Shown here: in pieces, positions 27,684 to 36,956 of the stretch
Layout: every line of letters begins with the position of its first letter
How positions within the stretch are numbered: position 1 is the first letter of the stretch
Source: an uncultured Bacteroidales bacterium
GTDB taxonomy: Bacteria > Bacteroidota > Bacteroidia > Bacteroidales > Bacteroidaceae
Assembly (NCBI GenBank): GCA_902789725.1
Contig: CADAPC010000023.1
Span: 62,001-126,000, forward strand
Length of the DNA stretch: 64,000 nucleotides
Reading direction: 5' to 3'
Notes under the pieces: generated by a model
Database searches by the model: none
Told to the model about the DNA's origin: nothing
The model's input: only the letters and a program-made list of their open reading frames with translations
Program-made: the position numbers and the translations under genes

Positions 27684-29887
27684 AATTCGACAAGAAATTT
27701 ATCAATACGCGCATTACGGTGCTGGTGGTGGTGGCTGCGCTTGTGATGTTAGCAATCATGGGGCGTGCCATTTATACGGCTACAGTACAGAATGAGTTTT
27801 GGAAGAGCGTCGGTGCGGTGAGCGTGAGCGACACGATGCCTTTGCCGGCTAATCGAGGAAATATTCTGAGTGCCGATGGTCAGTTGATGGCCAGCAGCCT
27901 GCCTGACTATAAGGTTTACATCGATTTCCTTTCGGGCGTGGAGCGCTTGCCCGATTCGGTGGCGTCGAATGGTTCGAGAATCAAGAGGTATAAGCCTGAT
28001 CAAGTGGCGGAGAAGGACTCGATGTGGCTGACGAACATGGACTCCATTTGCCGAGGGCTGGCACGTATTTGCCCTAATTATACGTATGATGAACATTTAG
28101 AGCACATGATGAAAGGACTGCGTGAGCATAAGCGATACTGGGATGTGTCGCCGCGGATTGTGCTGAATTTCATCCAGTATAATGAGTTGATGCAGTTGCC
28201 TGTGTTCAATTTGCGCAACCGGTATGAGAGTGGATTGTCCGTCAATCCTCGCAACAACCGGAACAAGCCTTTTGGCTCGTTGGCTCGACGCACACTGGGC
28301 GAGATGTATGGTGCGAAAGATTCGGCGCGCTCAGGGTTGGAGTTGGCTTTCGACTCGCTGCTCAGGGGTGAACCTGGCATGACCCACACGAAGAAAGTGT
28401 GGAAAAAGTTTCTGCCCATCATAGACAAGGAGCCAGTGGATGGTTATGACCTGGTGAGCACGATAGATGTGAGCATGCAGGACATTTGCGAGAGTGCGCT
28501 GCGTGAGAAGTTGCATGAGCTGGAAGCGTCGATGGGAGTGGTGGTGCTGATGGAGGTGAAGACGGGCGATGTGAAGGCGATTGTGAACCTGATGCGATAT
28601 GATGATGGCGAGTATTACGAAGCCCGAAACTATGCGCTGGCGGCCTTGATGGAGCCTGGCTCTACGTTCAAGACAGCTTCGATTCTGGTGGGTCTTGATG
28701 ATGGTTATATCAAGACGACGGACTATGTGGATACGGGCAACGGACTATGCAACATGTATGGGGCAACAATGAAGGATCACAACTGGCATCGGGGTGGCTA
28801 CGGGACGATTGATGTGCCGCATGTGCTGATGGTTTCGAGCAATGTGGGTGTGAGCAAACTGATTGATAAATATTATCATAATCAACCAGACAAGTTTGTG
28901 GAGGGACTACGTCGTGTGGGCATAGGCACTCCTCTTGGACTTCCGTTTGATGGTGCTGCCGATCCGCGCATCCGCATGCCTCATAAGGATTCGAGAGGCG
29001 GCTACCGAATGTCGGACAACTGGTCGGCAACGGCCTTGGCTTGGATGTCGATTGGTTACGAGACTCAGATACCTCCTATCAGCACAGTGAGCTTCTACAA
29101 TGCCATTGCCAATGGCGGAAAGATGGTGCGCCCCCGTTTTGTGAAAGGCATTTCGAGGGGTGGCGAGATGGTGGAAGAGTTTCCCGTTGAAGTGATTCGT
29201 CCGCAGATATGCAAGAAATCTGCCTTGGAAGACATTCAGGGCATTCTTTACCGTGTGGTGAACGACAAGGACGGTCTGGGGAAGCGTGCGGGGAATCCGT
29301 ATTTCCATGTGAGCGGAAAGACGGGCACGGCACAGGTGGCTACAGGTGGCGGCTACAAGGCAGGACACAATGAGCACTTGGTGAGTTTCTGTGGCTACTA
29401 TCCGTCAGAAGATCCGAAATACACTTGCATCGTGGCCATCCGCCATGCCTATTATGTGGCCAGCGGTGGCGGTCAGGCCGGTCCGGTGTTTTCGAAAATA
29501 GCCCAGCGCATCTATTCAAAGAATGTGACCACCGACATTAATCTGGCCAAAGACTCCACAGCCGTTCTTGTACCTCAAGTGAAGAAAGGCAACGTGTTGG
29601 CAGCGCGCTACGTGTTGGAGCAATTAGGCATGAAGTCGCGCGGAGGCGATGGCTATGAGTGGGGAACAGCATCGGCTGGTGCGGATTGTGTGGAATTTCA
29701 AGCGCTGAAGATGGATGACAATCTGGTGCCGGACGTGTTGGGCATGGGGGCTAAGGATGCCGTTTATGCCCTCAGCTCACGCGGAATGAATGTGCGGATG
29801 AGAGGGAAGGGGCGTGTGGCATTGCAAAGTGTGGCAAGTGGAACGAAAGTGGTGAAAGGCAAAACGGTGAGTCTGGTGCTGAAATGA
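27680..29887 (+). CDS. ftsI: Septal peptidoglycan transpeptidase (FtsI/PBP3) with C-terminal PASTA domain
   Basis: 735 residues: an N-terminal transmembrane anchor (about 11-30), a dimerisation domain, and a transpeptidase domain with active-site S328 in GSTFK, SSN about residue 386 and KTG about 547 (SGKTGTAQV). It ends in one PASTA repeat (VPDVLGMGAKDAVYALSSRG). It cross-links septal peptidoglycan with FtsW. It overlaps ftsL (ATGA), implying coupled translation. Confidence 0.95.
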   Translation: MKFDKKFINTRITVLVVVAALVMLAIMGRAIYTATVQNEFWKSVGAVSVSDTMPLPANRGNILSADGQLMASSLPDYKVYIDFLSGVERLPDSVASNGSRIKRYKPDQVAEKDSMWLTNMDSICRGLARICPNYTYDEHLEHMMKGLREHKRYWDVSPRIVLNFIQYNELMQLPVFNLRNRYESGLSVNPRNNRNKPFGSLARRTLGEMYGAKDSARSGLELAFDSLLRGEPGMTHTKKVWKKFLPIIDKEPVDGYDLVSTIDVSMQDICESALREKLHELEASMGVVVLMEVKTGDVKAIVNLMRYDDGEYYEARNYALAALMEPGSTFKTASILVGLDDGYIKTTDYVDTGNGLCNMYGATMKDHNWHRGGYGTIDVPHVLMVSSNVGVSKLIDKYYHNQPDKFVEGLRRVGIGTPLGLPFDGAADPRIRMPHKDSRGGYRMSDNWSATALAWMSIGYETQIPPISTVSFYNAIANGGKMVRPRFVKGISRGGEMVEEFPVEVIRPQICKKSALEDIQGILYRVVNDKDGLGKRAGNPYFHVSGKTGTAQVATGGGYKAGHNEHLVSFCGYYPSEDPKYTCIVAIRHAYYVASGGGQAGPVFSKIAQRIYSKNVTTDINLAKDSTAVLVPQVKKGNVLAARYVLEQLGMKSRGGDGYEWGTASAGADCVEFQALKMDDNLVPDVLGMGAKDAVYALSSRGMNVRMRGKGRVALQSVASGTKVVKGKTVSLVLK

Positions 29888-29996
29888 TGCCGTGCTCTCT
29901 GTGGCCTGCTGAGCATCATTAACCGTAACTGATGGAGAAAATGATGCATCCCAATTAAATAAACTTACGCTGAACAACATTTCAAACGATTAAAAT

Positions 29997-31448
29997 ATGA
30001 AACTAAAAGAACTGGTGGAGAAGCTCAATGTCCTTGAGGTGAAGGGCGACTGCGAGCGAGACATTACAGGTGTGCAGATAGATTCTCGCCTTGTTGGGGC
30101 GGGCAACCTCTTTGTGGCTGTGCGCGGAACTGCTGCTGACGGGCACAACTTTATCGGCAAAGCTTTGGCCGCAGGTGCTGTAGCCGTGCTCTGCGAGGAG
30201 ATTCCATCCGCAGCGGAACCAGGAGTCACTTACGTGAGAGTGGAGAACACGGAGCAGGCGGTGGGGCAGGTGGCTACCACGTTCTACGGCGACCCTTCGA
30301 AGAAACTGCGCTTGGTGGGCGTGACTGGCACGAACGGAAAGACCACCATCGCCACTGTGCTCTACGAGATGTTTCGCCACTTGGGGCACAAGGCAGGACT
30401 GCTGTCCACCGTGTGCAATTACATTGACGGTGAGGCTGTGCCCACTGAGCACACCACGCCCGACCCCATCACGCTCAACGCTTTGCTGGCTCGCATGGTA
30501 GAGGCTGGTTGCGAATACGCATTCATGGAGGTGAGCAGCCACAGCATTGTGCAGAACCGCATTGGAGGGCTGCACTTTGTGGGCGGAATCTTCACCAACA
30601 TCACGCGCGACCACCTTGATTATCATAAAACTTTCGAGAACTACATTCGGGCCAAGAAACTCTTTTTCGACCGTCTTCCTGCCGATGCGTTTGCCATCAC
30701 CAATGTGGATGACAAGAACGGCCTGGTGATGGTGCAGAACACTCGCGCCACGGTAAAGACTTATTCCGTGCAACAGCCAGCCGATTTCAAGGCGAAGCTC
30801 ATTGAGTGTCATTTTGAAGGCATGTATCTCAACATCAACGGGCGGGAAGTGGGCGTGCAGTTCATTGGCAAGTTCAACGTGAGCAACCTGCTTGCCGTCT
30901 ATGGCGCCACCGTCATGCTTGGTGAAGACGAGCAGGAAGCCCTTGTGGCTCTCAGCGCGATGAAACCCGTCAGCGGACGTTTCGAAGCACTCCGCTCGCC
31001 ATCGGGATTCACGGCCATTGTGGATTATGCCCACACGCCCGACGCCCTTGAGAATGTGCTCAATGCCATCCACGGCGTGCTGGAGGGGCGAGGCGAAGTC
31101 ATCACGGTGTGCGGGGCAGGCGGCAATCGCGACAAGGGCAAGCGTCCGCTCATGGCTCAGGAGGCCGTGAAGCAGAGCGACCGTGTCATCATCACAAGCG
31201 ATAATCCTCGTTTTGAGGAGCCGCAAGACATCATCGACGACATGCTGGCAGGCCTTGATGAGGAGCAGATGAAGAAAGTGGTCGCCATAGCCGACCGCAG
31301 GCAGGCCATCAAGACTGCCTGCCTGATGGCCAAGCCGGGCGATGTGATTCTTGTGGCTGGCAAAGGGCATGAGGACTATCAGGAGGTGAAGGGCGTGAAG
31401 CACCATTTCGATGACAAAGAGGAAGTGCGTGCATGTTTCGGAGCATGA
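29997..31448 (+). CDS. murE: UDP-MurNAc-L-Ala-D-Glu:diaminopimelate ligase
   Basis: 483 residues. The ATP-binding loop [11 protein letters not shown] lies at about 105-115 and the substrate-selecting DNPR motif at about 402 ([11 protein letters not shown]), which in this family marks the meso-diaminopimelate-adding form; the peptidoglycan should therefore be of DAP type. It adds the third residue of the stem peptide in the cytoplasm. It is 109 bp behind ftsI and 91 bp before mraY. Confidence 0.96.
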   Translation: MKLKELVEKLNVLEVKGDCERDITGVQIDSRLVGAGNLFVAVRGTAADGHNFIGKALAAGAVAVLCEEIPSAAEPGVTYVRVENTEQAVGQVATTFYGDPSKKLRLVGVTGTNGKTTIATVLYEMFRHLGHKAGLLSTVCNYIDGEAVPTEHTTPDPITLNALLARMVEAGCEYAFMEVSSHSIVQNRIGGLHFVGGIFTNITRDHLDYHKTFENYIRAKKLFFDRLPADAFAITNVDDKNGLVMVQNTRATVKTYSVQQPADFKAKLIECHFEGMYLNINGREVGVQFIGKFNVSNLLAVYGATVMLGEDEQEALVALSAMKPVSGRFEALRSPSGFTAIVDYAHTPDALENVLNAIHGVLEGRGEVITVCGAGGNRDKGKRPLMAQEAVKQSDRVIITSDNPRFEEPQDIIDDMLAGLDEEQMKKVVAIADRRQAIKTACLMAKPGDVILVAGKGHEDYQEVKGVKHHFDDKEEVRACFGA

Positions 31449-31539
31449 ACCATCATGTGCTATATATATAATAATGTGTAAAAAGGGATTAACTATAGAA
31501 GAATTGTTCAGACATTCTTGCTGAAAATCATCATCGCTC

Positions 31540-32799
31540 ATGTTGTACAGCTTTTTTAAATATCTTCACGACCTCGACATCCCTGGCGCAGGCATGGTCA
31601 GTTACGTGTCGTTCCGTGCTCTCTCCTCACTCATTCTCTCGCTCATCATCTCGATGGTGCTCGGAGAGTACTTCATTAAGTTCATGCGGCGGAGGAAACA
31701 TATCGAGGAAGCCCGCGATGCCTCCATCGACCCTTACGGCGTGCAGAAGAAAGGAGTGCCCTCGATGGGTGGTGTGGTCATTCTGGCCGCAGTCATCATC
31801 CCTGCGCTCTTGTTCGGCAACTTGGGAAACGTCTATGTCGTTTTGCTCATTGCCACCATCTTGTTCTTCGGCGTTGTCGGCTTTATTGATGACAAAATCA
31901 AGCTTGGCGGCAACAAGGATGGTCTTCCTCCGCGGCTGAAACTGCTGGCTCAGCTGGTGTTTGGCATCATTGTGGGGCTTACCCTCTGGCTTAGTCCCGA
32001 TGCGGTGGTGAGGGAGAACGTGGAGCTTGAGATTGGCGACAAAGTGGAGGTGTATCATAAGAGTGAAGCCCGAAAGAGCACGGTGACGACTGTCCCCTTT
32101 GTGAAGAGCAACAACATCGACTACTACGAGGTGTTTAGCTTCATTCACGACGGTAAAACAAAGCGGGCTTGCGGATGGATTCTCTTCGTCATCGTCACCA
32201 CCTTCGTCATTGCAGCTGTCAGCAACGGGGCTAATCTTAACGACGGCATGGACGGCATGTGTGCGGGCAACTCGGCCATTATCGGTGTTACGCTTGGCAT
32301 CCTTGCCTACGTGAGTGGCCACATCCGCTTTGCCGATTATCTGAACGTGATGTACATCCCGGGGTCGGAGGAAATCCTTGTCTTCCTCAGTGCCTTCGTT
32401 GGGGCCCTGATTGGCTTCCTGTGGTACAATGCCTACCCGGCCAAAGTGTTCATGGGCGACACGGGCAGCCTGGCCATTGGTGGAGTGATTGCGGTGACGG
32501 CCGTCATCATCCACAAGGAGCTGCTTTTGCCCATCCTCTGTGGCATCTTCCTCATGGAGAGTGTGTCGGTGATGCTGCAAGTGGCCTATGCCAAGCGTGG
32601 CAACAAGCGGGGGGAGAAGTGGAGAGTGTTCAAGCGCGCTCCTTTCCACGACCACTATCGCCACAAGATGGAGGACGGCGTGAAGTATCTCATCACGCGG
32701 CCCAAGGGGCTGCTCTTCGAGTCGATGATTACCACTCGGTTCTGGATTGTGACCATCCTGCTCGCTGCCATCACCATCATCACGCTGAAGATTCGATAA
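31540..32799 (+). CDS. mraY: Phospho-MurNAc-pentapeptide translocase
   Basis: 419 residues with about ten membrane helices. Catalytic motifs: DDKIKLGGNKDG, NLNDGMDGMCAG, FMGDTGSL and the HDHYRHK histidine loop. An insert of about 60 residues (around VELEIGDKVEVYHKSEARKS) makes it longer than E. coli MraY (360); such an insert is common in Bacteroidota. It makes lipid I from UDP-MurNAc-pentapeptide and undecaprenyl phosphate. Confidence 0.96.
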   Translation: MLYSFFKYLHDLDIPGAGMVSYVSFRALSSLILSLIISMVLGEYFIKFMRRRKHIEEARDASIDPYGVQKKGVPSMGGVVILAAVIIPALLFGNLGNVYVVLLIATILFFGVVGFIDDKIKLGGNKDGLPPRLKLLAQLVFGIIVGLTLWLSPDAVVRENVELEIGDKVEVYHKSEARKSTVTTVPFVKSNNIDYYEVFSFIHDGKTKRACGWILFVIVTTFVIAAVSNGANLNDGMDGMCAGNSAIIGVTLGILAYVSGHIRFADYLNVMYIPGSEEILVFLSAFVGALIGFLWYNAYPAKVFMGDTGSLAIGGVIAVTAVIIHKELLLPILCGIFLMESVSVMLQVAYAKRGNKRGEKWRVFKRAPFHDHYRHKMEDGVKYLITRPKGLLFESMITTRFWIVTILLAAITIITLKIR

Positions 32800-32828
32800 A
32801 GTGAAAACATGTTCATAATATCATCATA

Positions 32829-34160
32829 ATGAAAAGGATTGTTGTGTTAGGCGCAGCCGAAAGCGGTGTGGGAGCCGCAGTGCTGGCCAAAAAGAAAGGG
32901 TGTGACGTGTTCGTGAGCGACATGTCGGTCATCAAGGACAAGTACAAGGAGCTTCTCAACAGCCATGAGATTGTTTGGGAAGAGGGGCATCACACGGAGG
33001 AACTCATCCTCAATGCCGACGAAATCATCAAGAGCCCTGGCATTCCAGAGACGGCGCCCATGATTGTGAAAGTGAAGGAAAAGAATATTCCCATCATTTC
33101 AGAGATAGAGTTTGCGGGCAGATACACCCATGCCAAGATGATTTGCATCACCGGCAGTAATGGCAAAACCACTACGACCTCGCTGATTTACCACATCCTG
33201 AAGAATGCGGGCTACAACGTGGGGCTTGCCGGCAACATCGGGCGCAGCCTTGCCCTGCAGGTGGCTGAGGAGAATTTCGACTACTACGTGATAGAGCTGA
33301 GCAGCTTTCAGCTCGACAACATGTACAAGTTCAAGGCCGACATTGCTGTGTTGATGAACATCACGCCCGACCACCTGGACCGCTATGACTTCAAGATGCA
33401 GAACTATGTCGATGCGAAGATGCGCATCATTCAGAATCAAACGCCCGATGATGCCTTCGTGTTCTGGAACGACGACCCGATTGTGGCGGCCGAACTGAAA
33501 AAGTATCATATCAAGGCGAGGCTCTGTCCGTTCAGCGAGTTCAAAAGCGACAGCGTGATTGGCTATGTCGATGCGGACGAATATGTGATTGAAGGCCCCA
33601 CCCCCTTCAACATGGAGCAGGAAGAATTGGCTCTCAGGGGCAAGCACAACCTTTACAACTCCTTGGCGGCTGGCATAACGGCCGATTTGGCCGGTGTGAG
33701 CAACGAGAAAATTCGTGAAGGGCTGAAAACGTTCGAGGGTGTGGAACACCGTCTGGAGAAGGCCGGCCGAGTGCGGGGCGTGGAATTTGTCAACGACTCC
33801 AAGGCCACCAATGTCAACGCTTGTTGGTATGCCTTAGACAGCATGCGCACACCGGTTGTCCTCATTCTTGGTGGGAAGGACAAGGGCAATGACTATTCTG
33901 AAATCTTCGACCTTGTCCGCCAGAAGTGCATCGGCCTCGTCTTCCTGGGAGTGGATAATTCGAAGCTTCATGCTGCCTTCGATGGTTTCGGCCTCCCCAT
34001 CGCCGACGTGAAGAGCATGAAGGACTGTGTCGATGAGTGTTTCAAGATGGCTAAGCCCGGCAGCACGGTGCTGTTGAGTCCTTGCTGCGCCAGCTTCGAC
34101 CTGTTCAAAAACATGGAAGACAGGGGTGAACAATTCAAGGAATGCGTGAAGAATTTGTGA
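32829..34160 (+). CDS. murD: UDP-MurNAc-L-alanine:D-glutamate ligase
   Basis: 443 residues with an N-terminal Rossmann-like domain (VVLGAAESGVGAAVLAKKKG), ATP loop ITGSNGKTTTT (about 105-115), the middle-domain motif NITPDHLDRYD, and the C-terminal domain (NDSKATNVNACWYALDSM, LILGGKDKGNDY). It adds the second stem residue, D-Glu. A six-unit 22-bp repeat array begins 2 bp after its stop. Confidence 0.96.
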   Translation: MKRIVVLGAAESGVGAAVLAKKKGCDVFVSDMSVIKDKYKELLNSHEIVWEEGHHTEELILNADEIIKSPGIPETAPMIVKVKEKNIPIISEIEFAGRYTHAKMICITGSNGKTTTTSLIYHILKNAGYNVGLAGNIGRSLALQVAEENFDYYVIELSSFQLDNMYKFKADIAVLMNITPDHLDRYDFKMQNYVDAKMRIIQNQTPDDAFVFWNDDPIVAAELKKYHIKARLCPFSEFKSDSVIGYVDADEYVIEGPTPFNMEQEELALRGKHNLYNSLAAGITADLAGVSNEKIREGLKTFEGVEHRLEKAGRVRGVEFVNDSKATNVNACWYALDSMRTPVVLILGGKDKGNDYSEIFDLVRQKCIGLVFLGVDNSKLHAAFDGFGLPIADVKSMKDCVDECFKMAKPGSTVLLSPCCASFDLFKNMEDRGEQFKECVKNL

Positions 34161-34162
34161 CT

Positions 34163-34295
34163 CATGCTGATGATGAATTTGACTCATGCGTATGCTCATT
34201 TTAAATCATACGTATGAATTATTCGAATCATACGGATGACCCTTTCAAGCCATACGGATGACCCCTTTCAAGCCATACGGATGTATCATCAGGCT
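34163..34295 (+). repeat. 22-bp tandem array between murD and ftsW
   Basis: Six units start at 34163, 34185, 34207, 34229, 34251 and 34274 (five of 22 bp, one of 23). Each begins with a CATnCGnATG-like core: CATGCTGATG, CATGCGTATG, CATACGTATG, then CATACGGATG three times. Units 4 and 5 are nearly identical over their length. The core is close to a palindrome; CATACGTATG is exact. Confidence 0.9.
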
Positions 34296-34352
34296 CTTGC
34301 CGGTGAATAAATAAAATAATGTATATGGATAATCATAATTAAGAAAAAGAAT

Positions 34353-35687
34353 ATGGGAACATTTGTCAAGGACTTCTTCGGCGGAAAGCTTTTTAAGGGC
34401 GACCGGGGAGTGTGGATGATTTACTTCTTCCTCTGCATGATTTCATTGGTCGAAGTGTACAGCGCATCGAGCCGCCTCACTTTCGAGGGGGGGCATCACT
34501 GGGGACCGATGGTGAACCAGGCGGGATTTTTGCTGGTGGGATTGATTGTCATCCTGCTGGTGCACCGCATTCCCTGCAAGTGGTTCATGCTGTTCCCTTT
34601 CATCCTGCTTCCCGTTGCGCTGATACTCCTGCTCTATACGGCTGTGCTGGGGGGAGGTAGCAACATCAACGAGACACACAGATGGGTCACCTTCGGCTCC
34701 ATCAGTTTCCAGCCCTCCGAGTTGGCAAAAGCCGCCCTACTGATGACTACGGCTGTGGTGCTGGCCAAGACGCAGACGGAGAAGGAAGAGTTTGTGAGGG
34801 GCAAGAAGCGAAAAATCGTTGGGGCCATCAAAGGGAAGCGCTATCTGGCTTTTGCCATTGTTGGCGGAGCGGCGTTGATTATTTGCGGATTGATTTTTCT
34901 GGACAACGTGTCAACGGCCTTGATGCTCTTCTTCGTGGTGATTATTATGATGTTCATCGGGCAGGTTCCCAAGGACTTGATGTTCAAAGGGCTGGCGGTC
35001 ATGGCTGGTGTAGGTGCTTTCTTCGTCATGACGACGATGGTTGTGCCTGAGGATGTGTGGAAAGAGATTCCGGGATGCAAGCGTGTGGTGACAGTGAAGC
35101 GTCGTGTGGAGCGCAAATTTCACCTTGGAGAAGACTCGTCTCAACAGAATGCAAATAAGTCGGACATACAAATTCTGCTGAATGACGAAAACTCTCAAAC
35201 CACCTATGCGTCCATTGCCATCGCCAATTCCGATGTTGTCGGCCTGGGCCCCGGCAACTCCATTCAGCGCGACTTCTTGCAGCATGCCGAGTCGGACTTC
35301 ATCTATGCAATCATCGTGGAGGAGCTGGGCATTCCAGGGGCTTTTTTTGTGGCATTTCTCTATCTCGTTTTGCTGATTCGAGTGGGGCGGATTGCTCAAA
35401 AATGCACCAGTTTTTTCCCTGCCTTTCTTGTGCTGGGCTTTGGCATCATGATGGTGCTGCAGGCTTTCCTCAACATGAGTGTGGCTGTCGGCCTGGTTCC
35501 AGTGACGGGGCAGACCTTGCCGCTCATCAGCAAGGGCGGCACCTCCATCCTCATCACCAGCTTCTACATAGGTGTTATTCTGAGCGTGAGCCGTTATGCA
35601 GAAAAGAAAGAACAGCAAGCACCCATTGTCGAGGCTGTCCCCAACGGCGAAACCAGCGAGTATTATACCGATGGGGGAATGTCTTGA
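34353..35687 (+). CDS. ftsW: Septal peptidoglycan glycosyltransferase FtsW (SEDS family)
   Basis: 444 residues with about ten membrane helices. Family motifs: FQPSELAKAALL (the conserved S-E-x-x-K/A helix), GLGPGNS with the QHAESDFIYAIIVEELG loop, and PLISKGGTSILI near the end. It polymerises lipid II at the septum together with FtsI. It is 192 bp from murD, the largest gap inside the cluster, and that gap is filled by the 22-bp array. Confidence 0.95.
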   Translation: MGTFVKDFFGGKLFKGDRGVWMIYFFLCMISLVEVYSASSRLTFEGGHHWGPMVNQAGFLLVGLIVILLVHRIPCKWFMLFPFILLPVALILLLYTAVLGGGSNINETHRWVTFGSISFQPSELAKAALLMTTAVVLAKTQTEKEEFVRGKKRKIVGAIKGKRYLAFAIVGGAALIICGLIFLDNVSTALMLFFVVIIMMFIGQVPKDLMFKGLAVMAGVGAFFVMTTMVVPEDVWKEIPGCKRVVTVKRRVERKFHLGEDSSQQNANKSDIQILLNDENSQTTYASIAIANSDVVGLGPGNSIQRDFLQHAESDFIYAIIVEELGIPGAFFVAFLYLVLLIRVGRIAQKCTSFFPAFLVLGFGIMMVLQAFLNMSVAVGLVPVTGQTLPLISKGGTSILITSFYIGVILSVSRYAEKKEQQAPIVEAVPNGETSEYYTDGGMS

Positions 35688-35772
35688 AGACAATTGTTTG
35701 CGAGAAGAAAAGAAATCTGTCGGAAAAGTACAATTTGTGAACGTTTTAGTACGATAATTCGTTGATTATTCG

Positions 35773-35780
35773 TACCTTTG
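35773..35780 (+). promoter_or_regulatory. Internal -7 box before murG
   Basis: TACCTTTG, 39 bp before the likely murG ATG at 35820, with no good -33. It could give murG-murC-ftsQAZ a second start of transcription. Confidence 0.45.
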
Positions 35781-35819
35781 CCGATGAAAAAAGTGAGGAA
35801 AAGATAATTAGTGCAGTAT

Positions 35820-36956
35820 ATGGAAGAGAATAAACCGTTAAAAGTGATTGTGAGTGGGGGCGGAACAGGTGGACACATCTTCCCCGCCGTGTCGATAGCC
35901 AATGCCATCAAAAAGGCACATCCTGAAGCTGAAATATTGTTTGTGGGCGCAAGTGGACGCATGGAAATGCAGCGCGTGCCTGCTGCGGGCTACAAAATAG
36001 AAGGCCTGCCTGTGCGTGGACTGGTGCGGCCCTTGTGGAGCCTGAAGAACATAGGGGTGATGATGGACTTCTTGAAGAGCAAGAACATGGTGAAGAAGAT
36101 TATCCGCAACTTTAAGCCTCAGGTGGTAGTTGGTGTTGGAGGTTATGCATCGGCTCCGACGTTGAATGCCGCACACTCAATGGGTATTCCTTGCTTGATT
36201 CAGGAACAGAATTCATACGCAGGGGTCACCAACAAGTCTTTGGCCAAGAAAGCGCAGAAGATTTGTGTGGCCTATGAAGGAATGGAGCGATTCTTCCCCG
36301 CCGATAAAATTGTGTTGACGGGCAATCCCGTGCGCCAGAATCTGCTCGAAAACAAAATCTCCTCAGCCGAAGCACGCAAAAGTTTCGGACTTGAACCTGA
36401 CAAGAAGACCGTGCTGATTGTGGGGGGAAGCTTGGGCGCTCGTACAGTGAACGAGAGCGTGTTGGCTCATCTCGACGAAATTCGGCAGAGCAATGTCCAG
36501 TTCATTTGGCAAACAGGTAAGTATTATAGCAAAGAGATAGCTGAGGCATTGGCGAAGGAGGCCGAAGTACCCAACCTCAAGGTCATGGATTTCATCAGCA
36601 GCATGGACAATGCATACGCAGCGGCCAACATGGTGGTGAGCCGAGCTGGAGCCAGTTCTATTTCTGAATTGTGCCTCTTAGGAAAGCCATGCATCTTGGT
36701 GCCTTCCCCTAACGTGGCCGAAGACCATCAGACAAAGAATGCGCAAGCACTGTCCTCGAAAAATGCCGCCATCTTCGTGGCTGATAAAGAGGCCAAGGAC
36801 ACATTGGTGAAGACTGCGCTTGCGACGGTGGAAGACGATGATAAACTGGCCTCTTTGAGTAAGAACGTGAAATTGTTAGCCAAGCACAACTCGGCCGAAA
36901 TCATTGCCGAAGAAGTGTATAAGTTGGCGCAGAACTATAAAAATAAGAAGAAATGA
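35820..36956 (+). CDS. murG: UDP-GlcNAc:lipid I N-acetylglucosaminyltransferase
   Basis: 378 residues from ATG 35820; the frame also opens at a GTG at 35811. N-terminal donor loop SGGGTGGHIFPAVSIANAI, second glycine-rich loop VVVGVGGYASAPTL, and the C-terminal UDP-GlcNAc site (SRAGASSISELCLLGKPCIL, PSPNVAEDHQTKNA). It converts lipid I to lipid II on the inner face of the membrane. Its stop overlaps the murC start (ATGATG). Confidence 0.95.
   Translation: MEENKPLKVIVSGGGTGGHIFPAVSIANAIKKAHPEAEILFVGASGRMEMQRVPAAGYKIEGLPVRGLVRPLWSLKNIGVMMDFLKSKNMVKKIIRNFKPQVVVGVGGYASAPTLNAAHSMGIPCLIQEQNSYAGVTNKSLAKKAQKICVAYEGMERFFPADKIVLTGNPVRQNLLENKISSAEARKSFGLEPDKKTVLIVGGSLGARTVNESVLAHLDEIRQSNVQFIWQTGKYYSKEIAEALAKEAEVPNLKVMDFISSMDNAYAAANMVVSRAGASSISELCLLGKPCILVPSPNVAEDHQTKNAQALSSKNAAIFVADKEAKDTLVKTALATVEDDDKLASLSKNVKLLAKHNSAEIIAEEVYKLAQNYKNKKK

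Noticed and set aside
30003-31541. 512-codon open frame antisense to murE
   Set aside because: His/Leu/Val-rich shadow frame with no family features; murE on the other strand is unambiguous.
34163-34295. CRISPR array
   Set aside because: The 22-bp units are directly adjacent with no unique spacers and no cas genes; the same applies to 46528-46725.
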